Below are positions 26,269 through 38,607 of a stretch of 64,000 nucleotides of DNA, in pieces. The notes under the pieces are model-generated. The model was given only the letters and a program-made list of their open reading frames with translations. It was not told where the DNA came from and searched no databases. The translations under genes and the position numbers were made by a program. Each line of letters begins with the position of its first letter. Positions within the stretch are counted from its first letter, which is position 1. Source of the DNA: Streptomyces sp. TP-A0874 (lineage in GTDB: Bacteria; Actinomycetota; Actinomycetes; Streptomycetales; Streptomycetaceae); contig NZ_BBZK01000006.1 of NCBI RefSeq assembly GCF_001748085.1, positions 129,657-193,656 on the forward strand. Reading direction: 5' to 3'.

Positions 26269-26772
26269 TCAGGCGCTCGCGGCGTACTTCTGCGGGAGCG
26301 CCTGCTTCTCCAGGGTGACCACGCTCAGCACACGGGAGACCTGCTCGGTGCCGACCGGGGCGTAGCCGCAGCGGCGGTAGAGCCGCATCAGCCCCTCACT
26401 CCGGTGGCCGGTGAGCAGCCGGTACCTCTTGGCTTCCGACTCCACGGCCATCTGCTGTTCGATCGCAGTGAGCAGCCGCCTCCCCAGCCCGTGGCGCTGC
26501 ATCCGGGGGTGGACGATCAGGGCGGCCAGGCTCGCGGTTCCGTCGGCGTCCACCGCACCGCGCACCGAGCCGACGACCTCCGCGCCCAGCCGGGCCACCA
26601 GGACCCGGCTCCGACTCAGTTCGGCGCGCAGATCGGCGAGACTCTGGGTGAGCGGTTCGATGGCGTAGTCCCCGTACAGCTCGGCCTCCGGCTGGAAGCA
26701 GAGGTACTGCAGCTTGAGAATCTGCTCGGCGTCGTCGTCGGTCGCCGCAGAGATGGTCACGCTCATGCCCAT
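26269..26772 (-). CDS. GNAT acetyltransferase
   Basis: Single-domain GNAT of 167 residues. Acetyl-CoA loop A reads VHPRMQRHGLGRRLLTAIEQQ, and the end of the fold reads GLMRLYRRCGYAPVGTEQVS. Substrate unknown. ATG 26772 has GGGGAGG nine or ten bases upstream; the ATG two codons later is also possible. It lies downstream of the sigma-like gene on the same strand. Confidence 0.85.
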   Translation of the reverse strand: MGMSVTISAATDDDAEQILKLQYLCFQPEAELYGDYAIEPLTQSLADLRAELSRSRVLVARLGAEVVGSVRGAVDADGTASLAALIVHPRMQRHGLGRRLLTAIEQQMAVESEAKRYRLLTGHRSEGLMRLYRRCGYAPVGTEQVSRVLSVVTLEKQALPQKYAASA

Positions 26773-26892
26773 GTGCGCATGCCTCCCCTTGTTCGGTCCG
26801 CCCGGGCGCGATGAGGGTGTGTTGGGTGCGCCCGGACCGTCGGCCAGGACGGAGTGCGGCCCCGCTCGCGGGCACCGCCTCCGTGGCGCCGG

Positions 26893-27444
26893 TCAACGCT
26901 CCCTTCCCCCGTCTCGGGAAGCGGCAACCTCCGCTGCGAGCATTCTGCGCAGACAGCTCAGGCAACGGGAACGGACCGGCCCCAGACTCCCCTGTGAGAT
27001 ACCCAACTCACCTGCGATTTCGCGGTATGTGGGATCGGCCGGCGACAGCATCGCCCCCAGCAGCCGGGGACAGCGCCCGGGCAGCCGGCGGACGGCCCTG
27101 CGCACCGCTCCCCGCTCCTCGCCGGCGAGCACACGGTCCTCCACGGGCACCGCCGGACGGCCCGGGGGGTCGCCCTGACCGTAGGACACCTCCCGGCGGC
27201 TCCTTCGCCGTGCTCCTCGCACCTCCGCCCGGACGGCGGCGCGCAGCCAGTCGGCCGCCTGTCCGGGCGGAGGCTGCACGGTGCCGGATCCGGTCTCAGC
27301 ATCCGGCCCGCCGGACCGCTCCAGCAACCGCAGGAGGACGCCCTGCTCGATGTCGGCCGGATCCATACCCGTACCCAGGGCCTCGGCCGCCGCCTCGGCT
27401 GCGAGGAGCGGGCGAAGCGAGGTGAGGAGATCACTCAACGTCAT
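26893..27444 (-). CDS. Sigma-70-like regulator, region-4-type HTH
   Basis: Protein of 183 residues. The N-terminal part resembles a shortened sigma region 2 (MDPADIEQGVLLRLLER, WLRAAVRAEVRGARRRS). The C-terminal part is a region-4 helix-turn-helix (SPADPTYREIAGELGISQGSLGPVRSRCLSCLRRML). The long linker and weak region 2 place it among degenerate ECF-like sigma factors; it could also act as a plain DNA-binding regulator. Because it sits next to the phosphodiesterase gene, local regulation is possible but unproven. Confidence 0.75.
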   Translation of the reverse strand: MTLSDLLTSLRPLLAAEAAAEALGTGMDPADIEQGVLLRLLERSGGPDAETGSGTVQPPPGQAADWLRAAVRAEVRGARRRSRREVSYGQGDPPGRPAVPVEDRVLAGEERGAVRRAVRRLPGRCPRLLGAMLSPADPTYREIAGELGISQGSLGPVRSRCLSCLRRMLAAEVAASRDGGRER

Positions 27445-27524
27445 AACCGCCGGGACTGAAGCCCGCCCCCGGCCGGTTTCGGGGCGCCGCCCATCTCACC
27501 CTTCCGAGCGGCCCGGAGCCGGTT

Positions 27525-27595
27525 CCGCCGTGCCCCGGCGCCCTTCCCCCGAGTACTCGGGGAGCGGGGCGGCACCGAGGGCCGGGGCACGGCGG
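27525..27595 (-). terminator. Compound hairpin downstream of glpQ
   Basis: A 14-bp outer stem (27525-27538 with 27582-27595) encloses a second hairpin with CCCCGAG/CTCGGGG arms. It lies just past the glpQ stop on the minus strand. Confidence 0.7.
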
Positions 27596-27603
27596 CCGGA
27601 CGG

Positions 27604-28767
27604 TCAGCCTCGGCCGGCGAGGAAGTCCTCCCGCGCGAGCAGCCCGGTGTCCGCGTTGTCGGTGAAGATCCCGTCGATCCCCGTCTCGAAGTACCGCTGG
27701 AAGACCCCGAAGGCGTTCCCGTAGGCGTTCGGGTCGGTACCGACCCGGTAGTCCGTCGGAAGGAAGGTGTTCTCGTTCCGCACGGTGTACGGGTGGAGGA
27801 TCAGCCCGGCCGCGTGGGCGTCCTGGACGAGGGTGGTGGGCTCGCCCAGCGCGCCGTCCTCGTCCAGCGGGATGATCATCGTGAGGGAGGGTCCGATGCC
27901 CTGCGCGAAGCGGGCGATCCACTTCAGCCCCTCGGGCTCGACGAGATCCGCCACCGTACGCGGGTCTCCGGTCTCGACGAAGTCCCAGGGCCTGGAGTCG
28001 GGTGAGTCGAGGAGCACCACCCGGGGGCAGTCGACGAGTCCGGCGAGCCGCTCCATGCTGGTCGGTTCGAAGGACTGGAGAAAGTTCGGCGCGTGCTTCC
28101 GGTGCCGCCCGTGGCGGCGGAGCAGCTTCGCCAGCGGCTCCTCCAGACCGAGGCCGAGCTCGCGGAAGTAGGTCGGGTGCTTGGTCTCCACATGCAGCCA
28201 CACCGGCCGACCGCGCCGCCGCCCCTCCCGTTCGGCCCAGCGCAGCACCTCCTCGAAGGTGGGCACCTCCCAGCGGCCGTCGTAGAGGGTGTTGCGCTGG
28301 CGGACGTCGGGGATCCGCTCGGTGGCCCGCAGCGTCTTCAGCTCGGCGAGGGTGAAGTCCTCGGTGAACCATCCGGTGATCGACACGCCGTCGACTTCCT
28401 TGGTCGTCTTCCGCCCCGCGAACTCGGGGTGGTCGGCGACGTCCGTGGTGGCGGTGATGTCGTTCTCGTGCCGGCAGACCAGATGACCGTCCTTGGTCGG
28501 CACCAGGTCCTGCTCGATGACGTGCGCGCCCATGTCGAGCGCCAGTTGGTAGGAGCCCAGGGTGTGCTCCGGACGGTAGCCGCTGGTGCCCCGGTGGGCG
28601 ATCACGGTGGGGGTCGGCAGGTCGCGCCCGCTCCGGTCGTCGGCTCTCGCCACGCCCGTCCCGAGCGCCGTGCCGCCCGCCCCGCCGAGCACGGCGGCCC
28701 CCGCGCCCAGGGCGGCTGCCCCCAACAGGGCGCGCCGCCTCGGCCCCTGCTCCTGCGACTGCTCCAT
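27604..28767 (-). CDS. glpQ: Exported glycerophosphodiester phosphodiesterase
   Basis: Secreted enzyme of 387 residues that cleaves deacylated phospholipids to glycerol-3-phosphate and an alcohol. A twin-arginine signal (GPRRRALLGAAALGAG) gives Tat export. Catalytic motifs are AHRGTSGYRPEHT and VIEQDLVPTKDGHLVCRHEND, with later conserved HVETKHP and GIFTDNAD. I use the ATG at 28767, preceded by AAGGAG at five bases; a GTG two codons earlier is in frame. In S. coelicolor the orthologue is reported as phosphate-regulated, but I could not identify a clear PHO box upstream here. Confidence 0.94.
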   Translation of the reverse strand: MEQSQEQGPRRRALLGAAALGAGAAVLGGAGGTALGTGVARADDRSGRDLPTPTVIAHRGTSGYRPEHTLGSYQLALDMGAHVIEQDLVPTKDGHLVCRHENDITATTDVADHPEFAGRKTTKEVDGVSITGWFTEDFTLAELKTLRATERIPDVRQRNTLYDGRWEVPTFEEVLRWAEREGRRRGRPVWLHVETKHPTYFRELGLGLEEPLAKLLRRHGRHRKHAPNFLQSFEPTSMERLAGLVDCPRVVLLDSPDSRPWDFVETGDPRTVADLVEPEGLKWIARFAQGIGPSLTMIIPLDEDGALGEPTTLVQDAHAAGLILHPYTVRNENTFLPTDYRVGTDPNAYGNAFGVFQRYFETGIDGIFTDNADTGLLAREDFLAGRG

Positions 28768-29025
28768 GAGCACTCCTTGTGTGTGTCCGGTACCTGTCAG
28801 GTCTTACGGTCAACGGGCTGATCGTAGGCGGCCGGAGGTTCCGCCGGAGTGAATTCGCGCGGAACGCCCCCCGACGGAGCGGCGACACCACGCATCCGGC
28901 CCCGCAACCCGATGTGCGGCCGAGGCACCACCGCGAGTATCGTCCTCACCTGCATACTTATAGGGGCGGCCGGAAAGGTGGCTGCCGGGTGTGCGCCGGA
29001 ACAACCATCGCTACCGGAGGGCCCG

Positions 29026-29697
29026 TTGTCCCGCATTGTGCTCAAGGCGATTCTCGGACTGCTGATGCGCGTCCTGTACCGCCCGACGATCGAGGGCGCC
29101 GACCACATTCCGGAGGACGGCGCCGTGATCCTGGCGGGTAATCACGTCACCTTCATCGACTCGCTCTTCCTCGGGATCGTGGTCCGCCGGAAGGTCTTCT
29201 TCATCGGCAAGGACGAATACGTCACCGGCAAGGGCCTGAAGGGTCGGCTGATGGCCTGGTTCTTCACCTCCTGCGGCATGATCCCGGTCGACCGGGACGG
29301 CGGGCGCGGTGGGGTCGCCGCGCTGATGACCGGCCGCCGGGTGCTGGAGGAGGGCAGCGTCTTCGCCATCTACCCGGAGGGCACCCGCTCCCCCGACGGG
29401 CGGCTCTACCGCGGGCGGACCGGGGTCTCCCGGCTGGCGCTGATGACCGGGGCCCCGGTGGTCCCGTTCGCCATGATCGGCACCGACCGGGTGCAGCCGG
29501 GCGGCAAGGGCCTGCCCCGGATCAGCAAGGTGACGGTCCGGTTCGGCGCGCCGCTCGACTTCGCCCGCTACGACGGGATGGACCGGGACCGCTATGTGCT
29601 GCGCGCGGTGACCGACGAGGTCATGAGCGAGGTCATGCGCCTCTCCGGCCAGGAGTACGTCGACGTCTACGCCACCAAGGCGAAGGCGGCTGCCTGA
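29026..29697 (+). CDS. PlsC-type lysophospholipid acyltransferase
   Basis: Membrane-associated acyltransferase of 223 residues, likely making phosphatidate from lysophosphatidate or a related acylation. Motif I is NHVTFIDS (HX4D form), motif II is near GMIPVDRDGG, motif III is YPEGTRSPDGRLYRGRTGVSRLA and motif IV is VVPFAMIGTD. I chose TTG 29026 because GGAGGG lies four or five bases before it and family members begin at this point. The frame stays open 59 codons further upstream, but that part has no family similarity. It diverges from glpQ. Confidence 0.9.
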   Translation: MSRIVLKAILGLLMRVLYRPTIEGADHIPEDGAVILAGNHVTFIDSLFLGIVVRRKVFFIGKDEYVTGKGLKGRLMAWFFTSCGMIPVDRDGGRGGVAALMTGRRVLEEGSVFAIYPEGTRSPDGRLYRGRTGVSRLALMTGAPVVPFAMIGTDRVQPGGKGLPRISKVTVRFGAPLDFARYDGMDRDRYVLRAVTDEVMSEVMRLSGQEYVDVYATKAKAAA

Positions 29698-29737
29698 GAA
29701 CCCGCCGGACCTCGGCGGAGGCCGGCCCACAGCGAAG

Positions 29738-29768
29738 GAGGGTGCCGCCCGGTGTGGGCGGCACCCTC
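29738..29768. terminator. Bidirectional terminator between the acyltransferase gene and argH
   Basis: A 13-bp perfect stem (29738-29750 with 29756-29768) and a 5-base loop. It lies about 40 bp after the acyltransferase stop and 30 bp after the argH stop, so it can serve both convergent genes. Confidence 0.85.
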
Positions 29769-29797
29769 CTCGCGTGTCGGGTGATCTCGCCAGAGGT

Positions 29798-31396
<1,599 letters not shown>

Positions 31397-32593
31397 TTAA
31401 CCCGCCAGGTCCCGCTTGGCGGCGATCTTGCTGCTCATACCGAAGATCTCGATGAAGCCCTTGGAGAGGGACTGGTCGAAGGTGTCGCCGGTGTCGTAGG
31501 TCGCGAGGTTGAAGTCGTAGAGCGACTGCTCCGAACGCCGGCCGGTGACCACGGCGCGGCCGCCGTGCAGGGTCATCCGGATGTCGCCGCTGACGAACTG
31601 GTTGGCCTCCTCGATGAAGCCGTCCAGCGCCCGCTTCAGCGGGGAGAACCAGAGACCGTCGTAGACCAGCTCGGCCCACCGCTGCTCGACCTGCCGCTTG
31701 TAGCGGGCCAGCTCACGCTCGACGGTGACGTTCTCCAGCTCCTGGTGGGCCGTGATCAGCGCGATGCCGCCCGGGGACTCGTACACCTCGCGGGACTTGA
31801 TGCCGACCAGCCGGTCCTCGACCATGTCGATCCGCCCGACGCCCTGGGCCCCGGCCCGCTCGTTGAGCTGCTGGATGGCCTGCAGGACCGTGACCGGCCG
31901 GCCGTCGATCGCGACCGGGACACCCTTGTCGAAGGTGATGATCACCTCGTCGGCCTCCCGGGCGACGGCCGGGTTCTGGGTGTAGTCGTAGACGTCCTCG
32001 ATCGGCGCGTTCCAGATGTCCTCGAGGAAGCCCGTCTCCACCGCCCGTCCGAAGACGTTCTGGTCGATGGAGTAGGGGGACTTCTTCGTGGTCGAGATCG
32101 GCAGCCCCTTCTCCTCGCAGAAGGCGATCGCCTTGTCACGGGTCATCGCGTAGTCCCGCACCGGGGCGATGCAGTCGAGGTCCGGGGCGAGCGAGGAGAT
32201 CCCGGCCTCGAACCGCACCTGGTCGTTGCCCTTGCCGGTGCAGCCGTGCGCGACGGTGGTGGCGCCGTGCTTGCGGGCGGCGGCCACCAGGTGCTTGACG
32301 ATGGTGGGCCGGGAGAGCGCGGAGACCAGCGGGTAGCGGTCCATGTAGAGCGCGTTGGCCTTGATCGCGGGGAGGCAGTACTCCTCGGCGAACTCGTCCT
32401 TGGCATCGGCCACCTCGGCCTCGACCGCGCCGCAGGCCAGCGCACGCTTGCGGATGACGTCCAGGTCCTCGCCGCCCTGGCCGACGTCCACGGCCACGGC
32501 GATGACCTCCGCCCCGGTCTCCTCTGCGATCCAGCCGATGCAGACAGAGGTGTCCAGGCCGCCGGAGTAGGCGAGTACGACGCGCTCGGTCAC
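31397..32593 (-). CDS. argG: Argininosuccinate synthase
   Basis: ATP-dependent condensation of citrulline and aspartate. It has 398 residues with the PP-loop [14 protein letters not shown] at the N-terminus, [15 protein letters not shown], and the citrulline/aspartate-binding [12 protein letters not shown] region. GTG 32593 follows AAGGAG by about six bases and starts [12 protein letters not shown]. The promoter upstream overlaps an ARG-box-like inverted repeat, indicating ArgR control. In S. coelicolor argG lies elsewhere, as I recall, so its place next to argH here differs. Confidence 0.97.
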   Translation of the reverse strand: MTERVVLAYSGGLDTSVCIGWIAEETGAEVIAVAVDVGQGGEDLDVIRKRALACGAVEAEVADAKDEFAEEYCLPAIKANALYMDRYPLVSALSRPTIVKHLVAAARKHGATTVAHGCTGKGNDQVRFEAGISSLAPDLDCIAPVRDYAMTRDKAIAFCEEKGLPISTTKKSPYSIDQNVFGRAVETGFLEDIWNAPIEDVYDYTQNPAVAREADEVIITFDKGVPVAIDGRPVTVLQAIQQLNERAGAQGVGRIDMVEDRLVGIKSREVYESPGGIALITAHQELENVTVERELARYKRQVEQRWAELVYDGLWFSPLKRALDGFIEEANQFVSGDIRMTLHGGRAVVTGRRSEQSLYDFNLATYDTGDTFDQSLSKGFIEIFGMSSKIAAKRDLAG

Positions 32594-32624
32594 GGGGTGC
32601 TCCTTACGATGCATGCGCTGACAG

Positions 32625-32658
32625 GCATAAGTATGCACTGTGCCGTATGTTTCGTCAA
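32625..32658 (-). promoter_or_regulatory. argG promoter with ARG-box-like operator
   Basis: On the minus strand TTGACG (-35, 32653-32658) and CATACT (-10, 32630-32635) are spaced 17 bp. A GCATA-AG-TATGC inverted repeat (32625-32636) covers the -10. This is the kind of site where ArgR would repress in the presence of arginine. Confidence 0.7.
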
Positions 32659-32810
32659 CGCGGCTCGCGGACGGGTGTCCCGGACCGTCGCGACCAGCGC
32701 TGTTCCACCGTGGGGGCCGCCCGTTGCCGTGCGGCACACCGCTGGTTGACTGGCCCACCATGGGCGGGGGAATCGAACGGCGTAGGCGGCGGAAACAGCG
32801 GGTCAGGGCC

Positions 32811-33383
32811 ATGCGCCCCTACAGCCCCCCGACGCCCCCGGCCCCCCGACGACCGGCCCGCGGCCCGCTGCCGCCCCGGGGCCCGCTGTGGAAGCGCTCG
32901 CTGTCGGCGGCCGCCCTGCTGCTGGTCTGCGCGCTCGCGGTGCCGGTCACCGCGTGGGGGGCCCGGATGACCGCGGTGGGGGTCGGGGCGCTGGGCGAAG
33001 CGGGAACGGTCTCCGAAGTGGGCTGCGTCTCCAGGGAGGGGGCGAGGCGTCCGATCGTGGAGTGCGGCGGCTGGTTCCGGCCCGCTGACGGCCGGCGGGC
33101 GAGCTGGCGACCGGTCGACAGCGAGACCGAGCACTCCGCCGGCCAGCAGGCCCGTCTGCTGGGGAGCACGGTCTACCTGGTCGGCTGGCGGCAGGCCGGC
33201 CGCGGGGCGGCCCTGGCCGTCGGTGCGGCCGCGGTGGCGGCGCTCACCCTGCTGGGTTCGGCGACCTGCCTCAGCCGCCGCTGCCGGCGGCACCTCGGTG
33301 GCGGTGCCCTGTTCAGCCGGTTGACCTGGACGGCGGTGGCGAGCTCGGCGCTGTTCGTCCTGCTGGTCTTCCTGCGCCCCTGA
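32811..33383 (+). CDS. Hypothetical membrane protein
   Basis: About 190 residues, unknown function. The Pro/Arg-rich start is followed by one membrane helix ([19 protein letters not shown]), an outside loop of about 85 residues with two cysteines ([16 protein letters not shown]) that could form a disulfide, and two further helices ([38 protein letters not shown]). The start is uncertain: ATG 32811 is my choice, and ATG 32760 is in frame. It diverges from argG and converges on argR. Confidence 0.6.
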   Translation: MRPYSPPTPPAPRRPARGPLPPRGPLWKRSLSAAALLLVCALAVPVTAWGARMTAVGVGALGEAGTVSEVGCVSREGARRPIVECGGWFRPADGRRASWRPVDSETEHSAGQQARLLGSTVYLVGWRQAGRGAALAVGAAAVAALTLLGSATCLSRRCRRHLGGGALFSRLTWTAVASSALFVLLVFLRP

Positions 33384-33476
33384 CATCCCGCGCCCGCTTC
33401 CCGGTGCACACGCCTCCCGGCTGACCTGCCCGTAGGCGAACCTGCCGTCGGCGCCGCCCGGTCGGCGGTGAAGGGC

Positions 33477-34046
33477 CTACCGGGCCTTCTGCGCGAGCTT
33501 CAGCAGGTGGTCGGCGAGCGCCTGGCCGCCGTCGGGGTCGCGGCTGATCAGCAGCAGCGTGTCGTCGCCGGCGATGGTGCCGATGATCTGGTGGATCTCG
33601 GCCTGGTCGATGGCCGAGGCGAAGAACTGGGCCGCGCCGGGCGGCGTCCGCAGCACCACCAGGTTGGCCGAGGCCTCCGCCGAGATCAGCAGCTCACCGG
33701 CGAGACGTGCCATCCGGCCCTCACTGGCGGACTCGCCGAGCGGAGCGCGCGGGGTGCGGTCCCCGCCCTCCCCCGGCACCGCGTAGATCAGCTCGCCCCT
33801 GGTGTTGCGGATCTTCACGGCACCGAGTTCGTCCAGATCCCGGGAGAGCGTCGCCTGGGTGACGGAGAGTCCGTCGTCGGCGAGGAGCTTCGCCAACTGG
33901 CTCTGGGAGCGCACCGGCTGTCTGTTGAGGATGTCGACGATCCGCCGGTGGCGGGCGGTGCGGGTCTGCGGCACGGCCTGGCCGGCGCGGTCGCCGGCGC
34001 TCCGGGGGCCGGGGGCGGCCTGGGTCTCGTCCTGCGCCTCGGTCAT
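33477..34046 (-). CDS. argR: Arginine repressor
   Basis: Regulator of about 189 residues. A winged-helix DNA-binding domain ([41 protein letters not shown]) precedes the C-terminal oligomerisation and arginine-binding domain ([34 protein letters not shown] with the key GD-D motif). It should bind ARG boxes as a hexamer when arginine is plentiful. ATG 34046 follows GGAGA at about nine bases; an ATG overlapping the argD stop (34067) is in frame. Last gene of the argC-J-B-D-R unit. Confidence 0.96.
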   Translation of the reverse strand: MTEAQDETQAAPGPRSAGDRAGQAVPQTRTARHRRIVDILNRQPVRSQSQLAKLLADDGLSVTQATLSRDLDELGAVKIRNTRGELIYAVPGEGGDRTPRAPLGESASEGRMARLAGELLISAEASANLVVLRTPPGAAQFFASAIDQAEIHQIIGTIAGDDTLLLISRDPDGGQALADHLLKLAQKAR

Positions 34047-34063
34047 CGTCGATATTCTCCGGA

Positions 34064-35257
34064 TCATCGGTCCTCGGCAGCGGCGGCCTCCAGGACGCTC
34101 GGCAGCAGCCGCAGGAAGGTGTCCACCTCACGGTCCGCGAGGATCAGCGGCGGCGCCAGCCGCACCACGTCGGGGGCGACCGCGTTCACCAGTAGACCGG
34201 CGTCCTGAGCCGCCTGCTGTACCCGGGGGGCGGCGGGCTCGGTGAGCACCATACCGAGCAGCAGCCCGGCCCCGCGGACATGGTGCACCAGCCGGTGGCC
34301 GACCTCCTCGATCCCGCGGCGCAACCGCTCCCCGGTCCGCTTCACCCGCTCCAGCAGGCCCTCGCTCTCGATGGTGTCGAGGACCGCCAGGGCAGCGGCG
34401 CAGGCGACCGGGTTTCCACCGAAGGTCGATCCGTGCTGGCCCGGGGAGAGCAGTTCGGCCGCCTCGCCGAAGGCGATGGTCGCACCGATCGGGAGGCCGC
34501 CGCCGAGACCCTTGGCGAGGGTGACCACGTCCGGCCGCACCCCGTGGGCCTGGTGCTCGAACCAGTGGCCGGTCCGGCCGATGCCCGTCTGGATCTCGTC
34601 CAGCACCAGCAGGGCGCCGCTGGAGCGGGTGATCTCCCGGGCCTGGGCGAGGTAGTCCGCGGGTGGGACGACCACGCCGTTCTCCCCCTGGATCGGCTCG
34701 ATGACGACGAGGGCGGTGTCCGTGGTGACGGCGGCGCGCAGCGCCTCGGCGTCACCGTACGGGACATGGGTCACCTCGCCGGGAAGCGGCTGGAACGGCT
34801 CCTGCTTGGCGGGCTGCCCGGTGAGGGCGAGCGCCCCCATGGTGCGGCCGTGGAAGCCGCCCCGGGTGGCGACCATGTGCGGGCGCCCGGTGCGGCGGCC
34901 GATCTTGAAGGCGGCTTCGACCGCCTCCGCACCGGAGTTGGAGAAGAAGACCCGGCCCGGTCGGCCGAGGATCTCCAGCAGCCGTTCTGCCAGGTCGACC
35001 GGAGGGCGGGCGACGAAGAGGTTGGAGACGTGGCCCAGGGTGGCGATCTGCTCCGACACCGCCCGGACGATCGCCGGGTGGGCGTGCCCGAGGGCGTTGA
35101 CGGCGATCCCGCCGACGAAGTCGGCGTACTCCCGGCCGTCGCCGTCCCAGACCCTGGCGCCTTCGCCCCGCACCAGCGGGAGGCTGGGCGTGCCGTAGTT
35201 GTCCATCAGCGCGCCCTGCCAGCGGCGGGTCAGCTCCTGGTTGGTCGCCTCGGTCAT
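34064..35257 (-). CDS. argD: Acetylornithine aminotransferase
   Basis: Class III PLP aminotransferase of 397 residues converting N-acetylglutamate semialdehyde to N-acetylornithine. It has [20 protein letters not shown] (PLP phosphate), [26 protein letters not shown] and the PLP lysine in [16 protein letters not shown]. The start overlaps the argB stop by four bases (ATGA), so translation is coupled. Confidence 0.97.
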   Translation of the reverse strand: MTEATNQELTRRWQGALMDNYGTPSLPLVRGEGARVWDGDGREYADFVGGIAVNALGHAHPAIVRAVSEQIATLGHVSNLFVARPPVDLAERLLEILGRPGRVFFSNSGAEAVEAAFKIGRRTGRPHMVATRGGFHGRTMGALALTGQPAKQEPFQPLPGEVTHVPYGDAEALRAAVTTDTALVVIEPIQGENGVVVPPADYLAQAREITRSSGALLVLDEIQTGIGRTGHWFEHQAHGVRPDVVTLAKGLGGGLPIGATIAFGEAAELLSPGQHGSTFGGNPVACAAALAVLDTIESEGLLERVKRTGERLRRGIEEVGHRLVHHVRGAGLLLGMVLTEPAAPRVQQAAQDAGLLVNAVAPDVVRLAPPLILADREVDTFLRLLPSVLEAAAAEDR

Positions 35258-36201
35258 GCCGTTCCTCCCTGTGTCGCGAGCTCCTCGGGCCGGTCGGGAA
35301 CGACCATCGTGCCGATGCCCTCGTCGGTGAACACCTCGAGCAGCATGGAGTGCGGGACGCGACCGTCCAGGACCCGTGCGCTGCCGACGCCGTTGCGCAC
35401 CGCGTGCAGGCAGCCCTCCATCTTCGGCACCATGCCGCTGGCCAGGTCGGGCAGGAGCTTCTCCAACTCGCTGGCGGTCAGCCGGCTGATCACGTCGTCC
35501 TCGGTGGGCCACTCCGCGTAGAGGCCCTCCACATCGGTGAGGAAGACGAGCACCTCCGCCTCCAGGGCAGCGGCCAGCGCGGCGGCGGCGGTGTCCGCGT
35601 TGACGTTGTACACGCCGTGGTCGCCCGCGCCCTCCGCCTCCTCGTCGCCGCGTGCGATGGAGGAGATCACCGGGATCCGGCCGTCGTCGAGCAGCGCCCG
35701 GACGGCACCCGGGTCGACCCGGGTGACCTCTCCGACGCGCCCGAGGTCCACCCGCTCCCCGTCGACCTCGGCGTACCGCTTGACGGCGCTCATGGTGTGG
35801 GCGTCCTCACCGGTCATGCCGACGGCGAAGGCACCGTGCCGGTTCAGCAGGCCGACCAGCTCCCGCTGGACCTGCCCGGCGAGCACCATCCGCACCACTT
35901 CCATGGTCTCGGGGGTGGTGACCCGCAGGCCGGCGGTGAAGCTGGACTCCAGGCCGAGCCGGTCCAGGTAGGAGCTGATCTGCGGGCCGCCGCCGTGCAC
36001 CACGACGGGGCGGATGCCGGCGTACCGGAGGAAGACCACGTCCTGGGCGAAGGCCGCCTTCAGTTCCTCGTCGACCATGGCGTTACCGCCGAACTTGATC
36101 ACGACGGTCTTGCCGTGGAACCGCTCCAGCCAGGGCAGCGCCTCGATCAGGGTGCGGGCCTTGGGGAGGGCGGTGTGGTTGCGTGCGGTTGCTCGGCTCA
36201 T
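35254..36201 (-). CDS. argB: Acetylglutamate kinase
   Basis: Amino-acid-kinase-fold enzyme of 315 residues that phosphorylates N-acetylglutamate. Visible motifs are [20 protein letters not shown], the [15 protein letters not shown] substrate/nucleotide loop, and [10 protein letters not shown]. It carries an N-terminal extension of about 20 residues before the core, which in arginine-sensitive kinases forms the hexamer-building helix, so feedback inhibition by arginine is likely. The start overlaps argJ by four bases. Confidence 0.97.
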   Translation of the reverse strand: MSRATARNHTALPKARTLIEALPWLERFHGKTVVIKFGGNAMVDEELKAAFAQDVVFLRYAGIRPVVVHGGGPQISSYLDRLGLESSFTAGLRVTTPETMEVVRMVLAGQVQRELVGLLNRHGAFAVGMTGEDAHTMSAVKRYAEVDGERVDLGRVGEVTRVDPGAVRALLDDGRIPVISSIARGDEEAEGAGDHGVYNVNADTAAAALAAALEAEVLVFLTDVEGLYAEWPTEDDVISRLTASELEKLLPDLASGMVPKMEGCLHAVRNGVGSARVLDGRVPHSMLLEVFTDEGIGTMVVPDRPEELATQGGTA

Positions 36202-37349
36202 GAGGAGTATGCGCTGTTCTCGTGTACGTAGTCGGCTGTGAGGTCGTTGGTCCAGATGACGGCCGACTCCGGGCCGGCCGCCAGGTCCGCGGTGATGCGC
36301 ACCTCCCGGTAGCGCATGTCGACCAGTTCCCGGTCCTCCCCCACGGAGCCCCGTCGGCAGACCCAGACGCCGTTGATGGCGACGTTCAGTTCGTCGGGTT
36401 CGAAGACGGCGGAGGTGGTGCCGATCGCGGAGAGCACCCGGCCCCAGTTGGGGTCCTCGCCGTGGATGGCGCACTTGAGCAGGTTGTTCCGGGCGATCGA
36501 ACGGCCGACCTCCACGGCGTCCTCCTCGCTCGCGGCCCCCACGACCTCGATCCGGATGTCCTTGGACGCGCCTTCGGCGTCACCGATCAGCTGGTGGGCC
36601 AGGTCCGCGCAGACCCCGGTCACCGCTTCGGCGAAGGCGTCGTAGTCGGGCGTTCGGCCGGAGGCGCCGGAGGCGAGCAGCAGCACGGTGTCGTTGGTGG
36701 ACATGCAGCCGTCCGAGTCGACCCGGTCGAAGGTCGTGCGGGTGGCCGCGCGGAGCGCCTTGTCGAGTTCGGGGCCCTCGACGACGGCGTCGGTGGTCAG
36801 CACCACCAGCATCGTGGCGAGCCCCGGGGCGAGCATGCCCGCTCCCTTGGCCATCCCTCCGACGGTCCAGCCGTCGCCCTCCACCACGGCGGTCTTGTGC
36901 ACCGAGTCGGTGGTCTTGATGGCGATGGCCGCCTTCTCGCCACCGTGTGCGGAGAGCGCGCCGGCGGCCTGCTCCAGACCGGTGAGGAGTTCGTCCATGG
37001 GCAGGCGGACGCCGATGAGTCCGGTGGAGGCGACGGCGATCTCGCCCGGTTCCCGGCCGAGTAGTTCGGCGGCCCGCTCCGCGGTCGCCCGGGTGTCCTG
37101 GAGGCCCCCGGGGCCGGTGCAGGCGTTGGCGCCTCCGGAGTTGAGCACGACCGCGGAGAGCCGGCCGCCGTCGGTGACCTGCTGGGACCAGGTCACCGGC
37201 GCGGCCTTGACGCGGTTGGCGGTGAACACCCCAGCCGCTGCCCGGTGGGGGCCGTTGTTGACGACGAGGGCCAGGTCCGCGGCCCCACTGCCTTTGATGC
37301 CGGCCGCGACACCGGAGGCCGTGAAGCCCGTGGCTGCCGTAACGCTCAC
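36198..37349 (-). CDS. argJ: Glutamate N-acetyltransferase / amino-acid acetyltransferase
   Basis: Self-cleaving Ntn-fold enzyme of 383 residues that moves the acetyl group from N-acetylornithine to glutamate and so keeps the acetyl cycle running. The autocleavage site is in [12 protein letters not shown] (nucleophile Thr of ATML, near residue 180), preceded by [13 protein letters not shown]. Also visible are [10 protein letters not shown] and [16 protein letters not shown]. Whether it is mono- or bifunctional cannot be read from sequence. A GTG start is likely at 37349. Confidence 0.97.
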   Translation of the reverse strand: MSVTAATGFTASGVAAGIKGSGAADLALVVNNGPHRAAAGVFTANRVKAAPVTWSQQVTDGGRLSAVVLNSGGANACTGPGGLQDTRATAERAAELLGREPGEIAVASTGLIGVRLPMDELLTGLEQAAGALSAHGGEKAAIAIKTTDSVHKTAVVEGDGWTVGGMAKGAGMLAPGLATMLVVLTTDAVVEGPELDKALRAATRTTFDRVDSDGCMSTNDTVLLLASGASGRTPDYDAFAEAVTGVCADLAHQLIGDAEGASKDIRIEVVGAASEEDAVEVGRSIARNNLLKCAIHGEDPNWGRVLSAIGTTSAVFEPDELNVAINGVWVCRRGSVGEDRELVDMRYREVRITADLAAGPESAVIWTNDLTADYVHENSAYSS

Positions 37350-37419
37350 TGCGTCTCCTTCTTCGCTCCGCCGTACGGGCGGTTGTCGGGGGTGTCTTCG
37401 CTCGGCCGTGCGCGGGGCG

Positions 37420-38502
<1,083 letters not shown>

Positions 38503-38607
38503 CACAGGCGGAGAGGCTGACCACCGGCCCGGGCGGCCCCGACGGTGGCCTGCGCTGTGGAAACCTGACCCAGCCGCTGGACGATGCCACACGGATTGCC
38601 CCGCGGA

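Noticed and set aside
28768..28850. PHO box in front of glpQ
   Set aside because: I expected GTTCACC-type direct repeats because the S. coelicolor gene is phosphate-regulated, but only GTTGACC occurs once, without a clear second unit.
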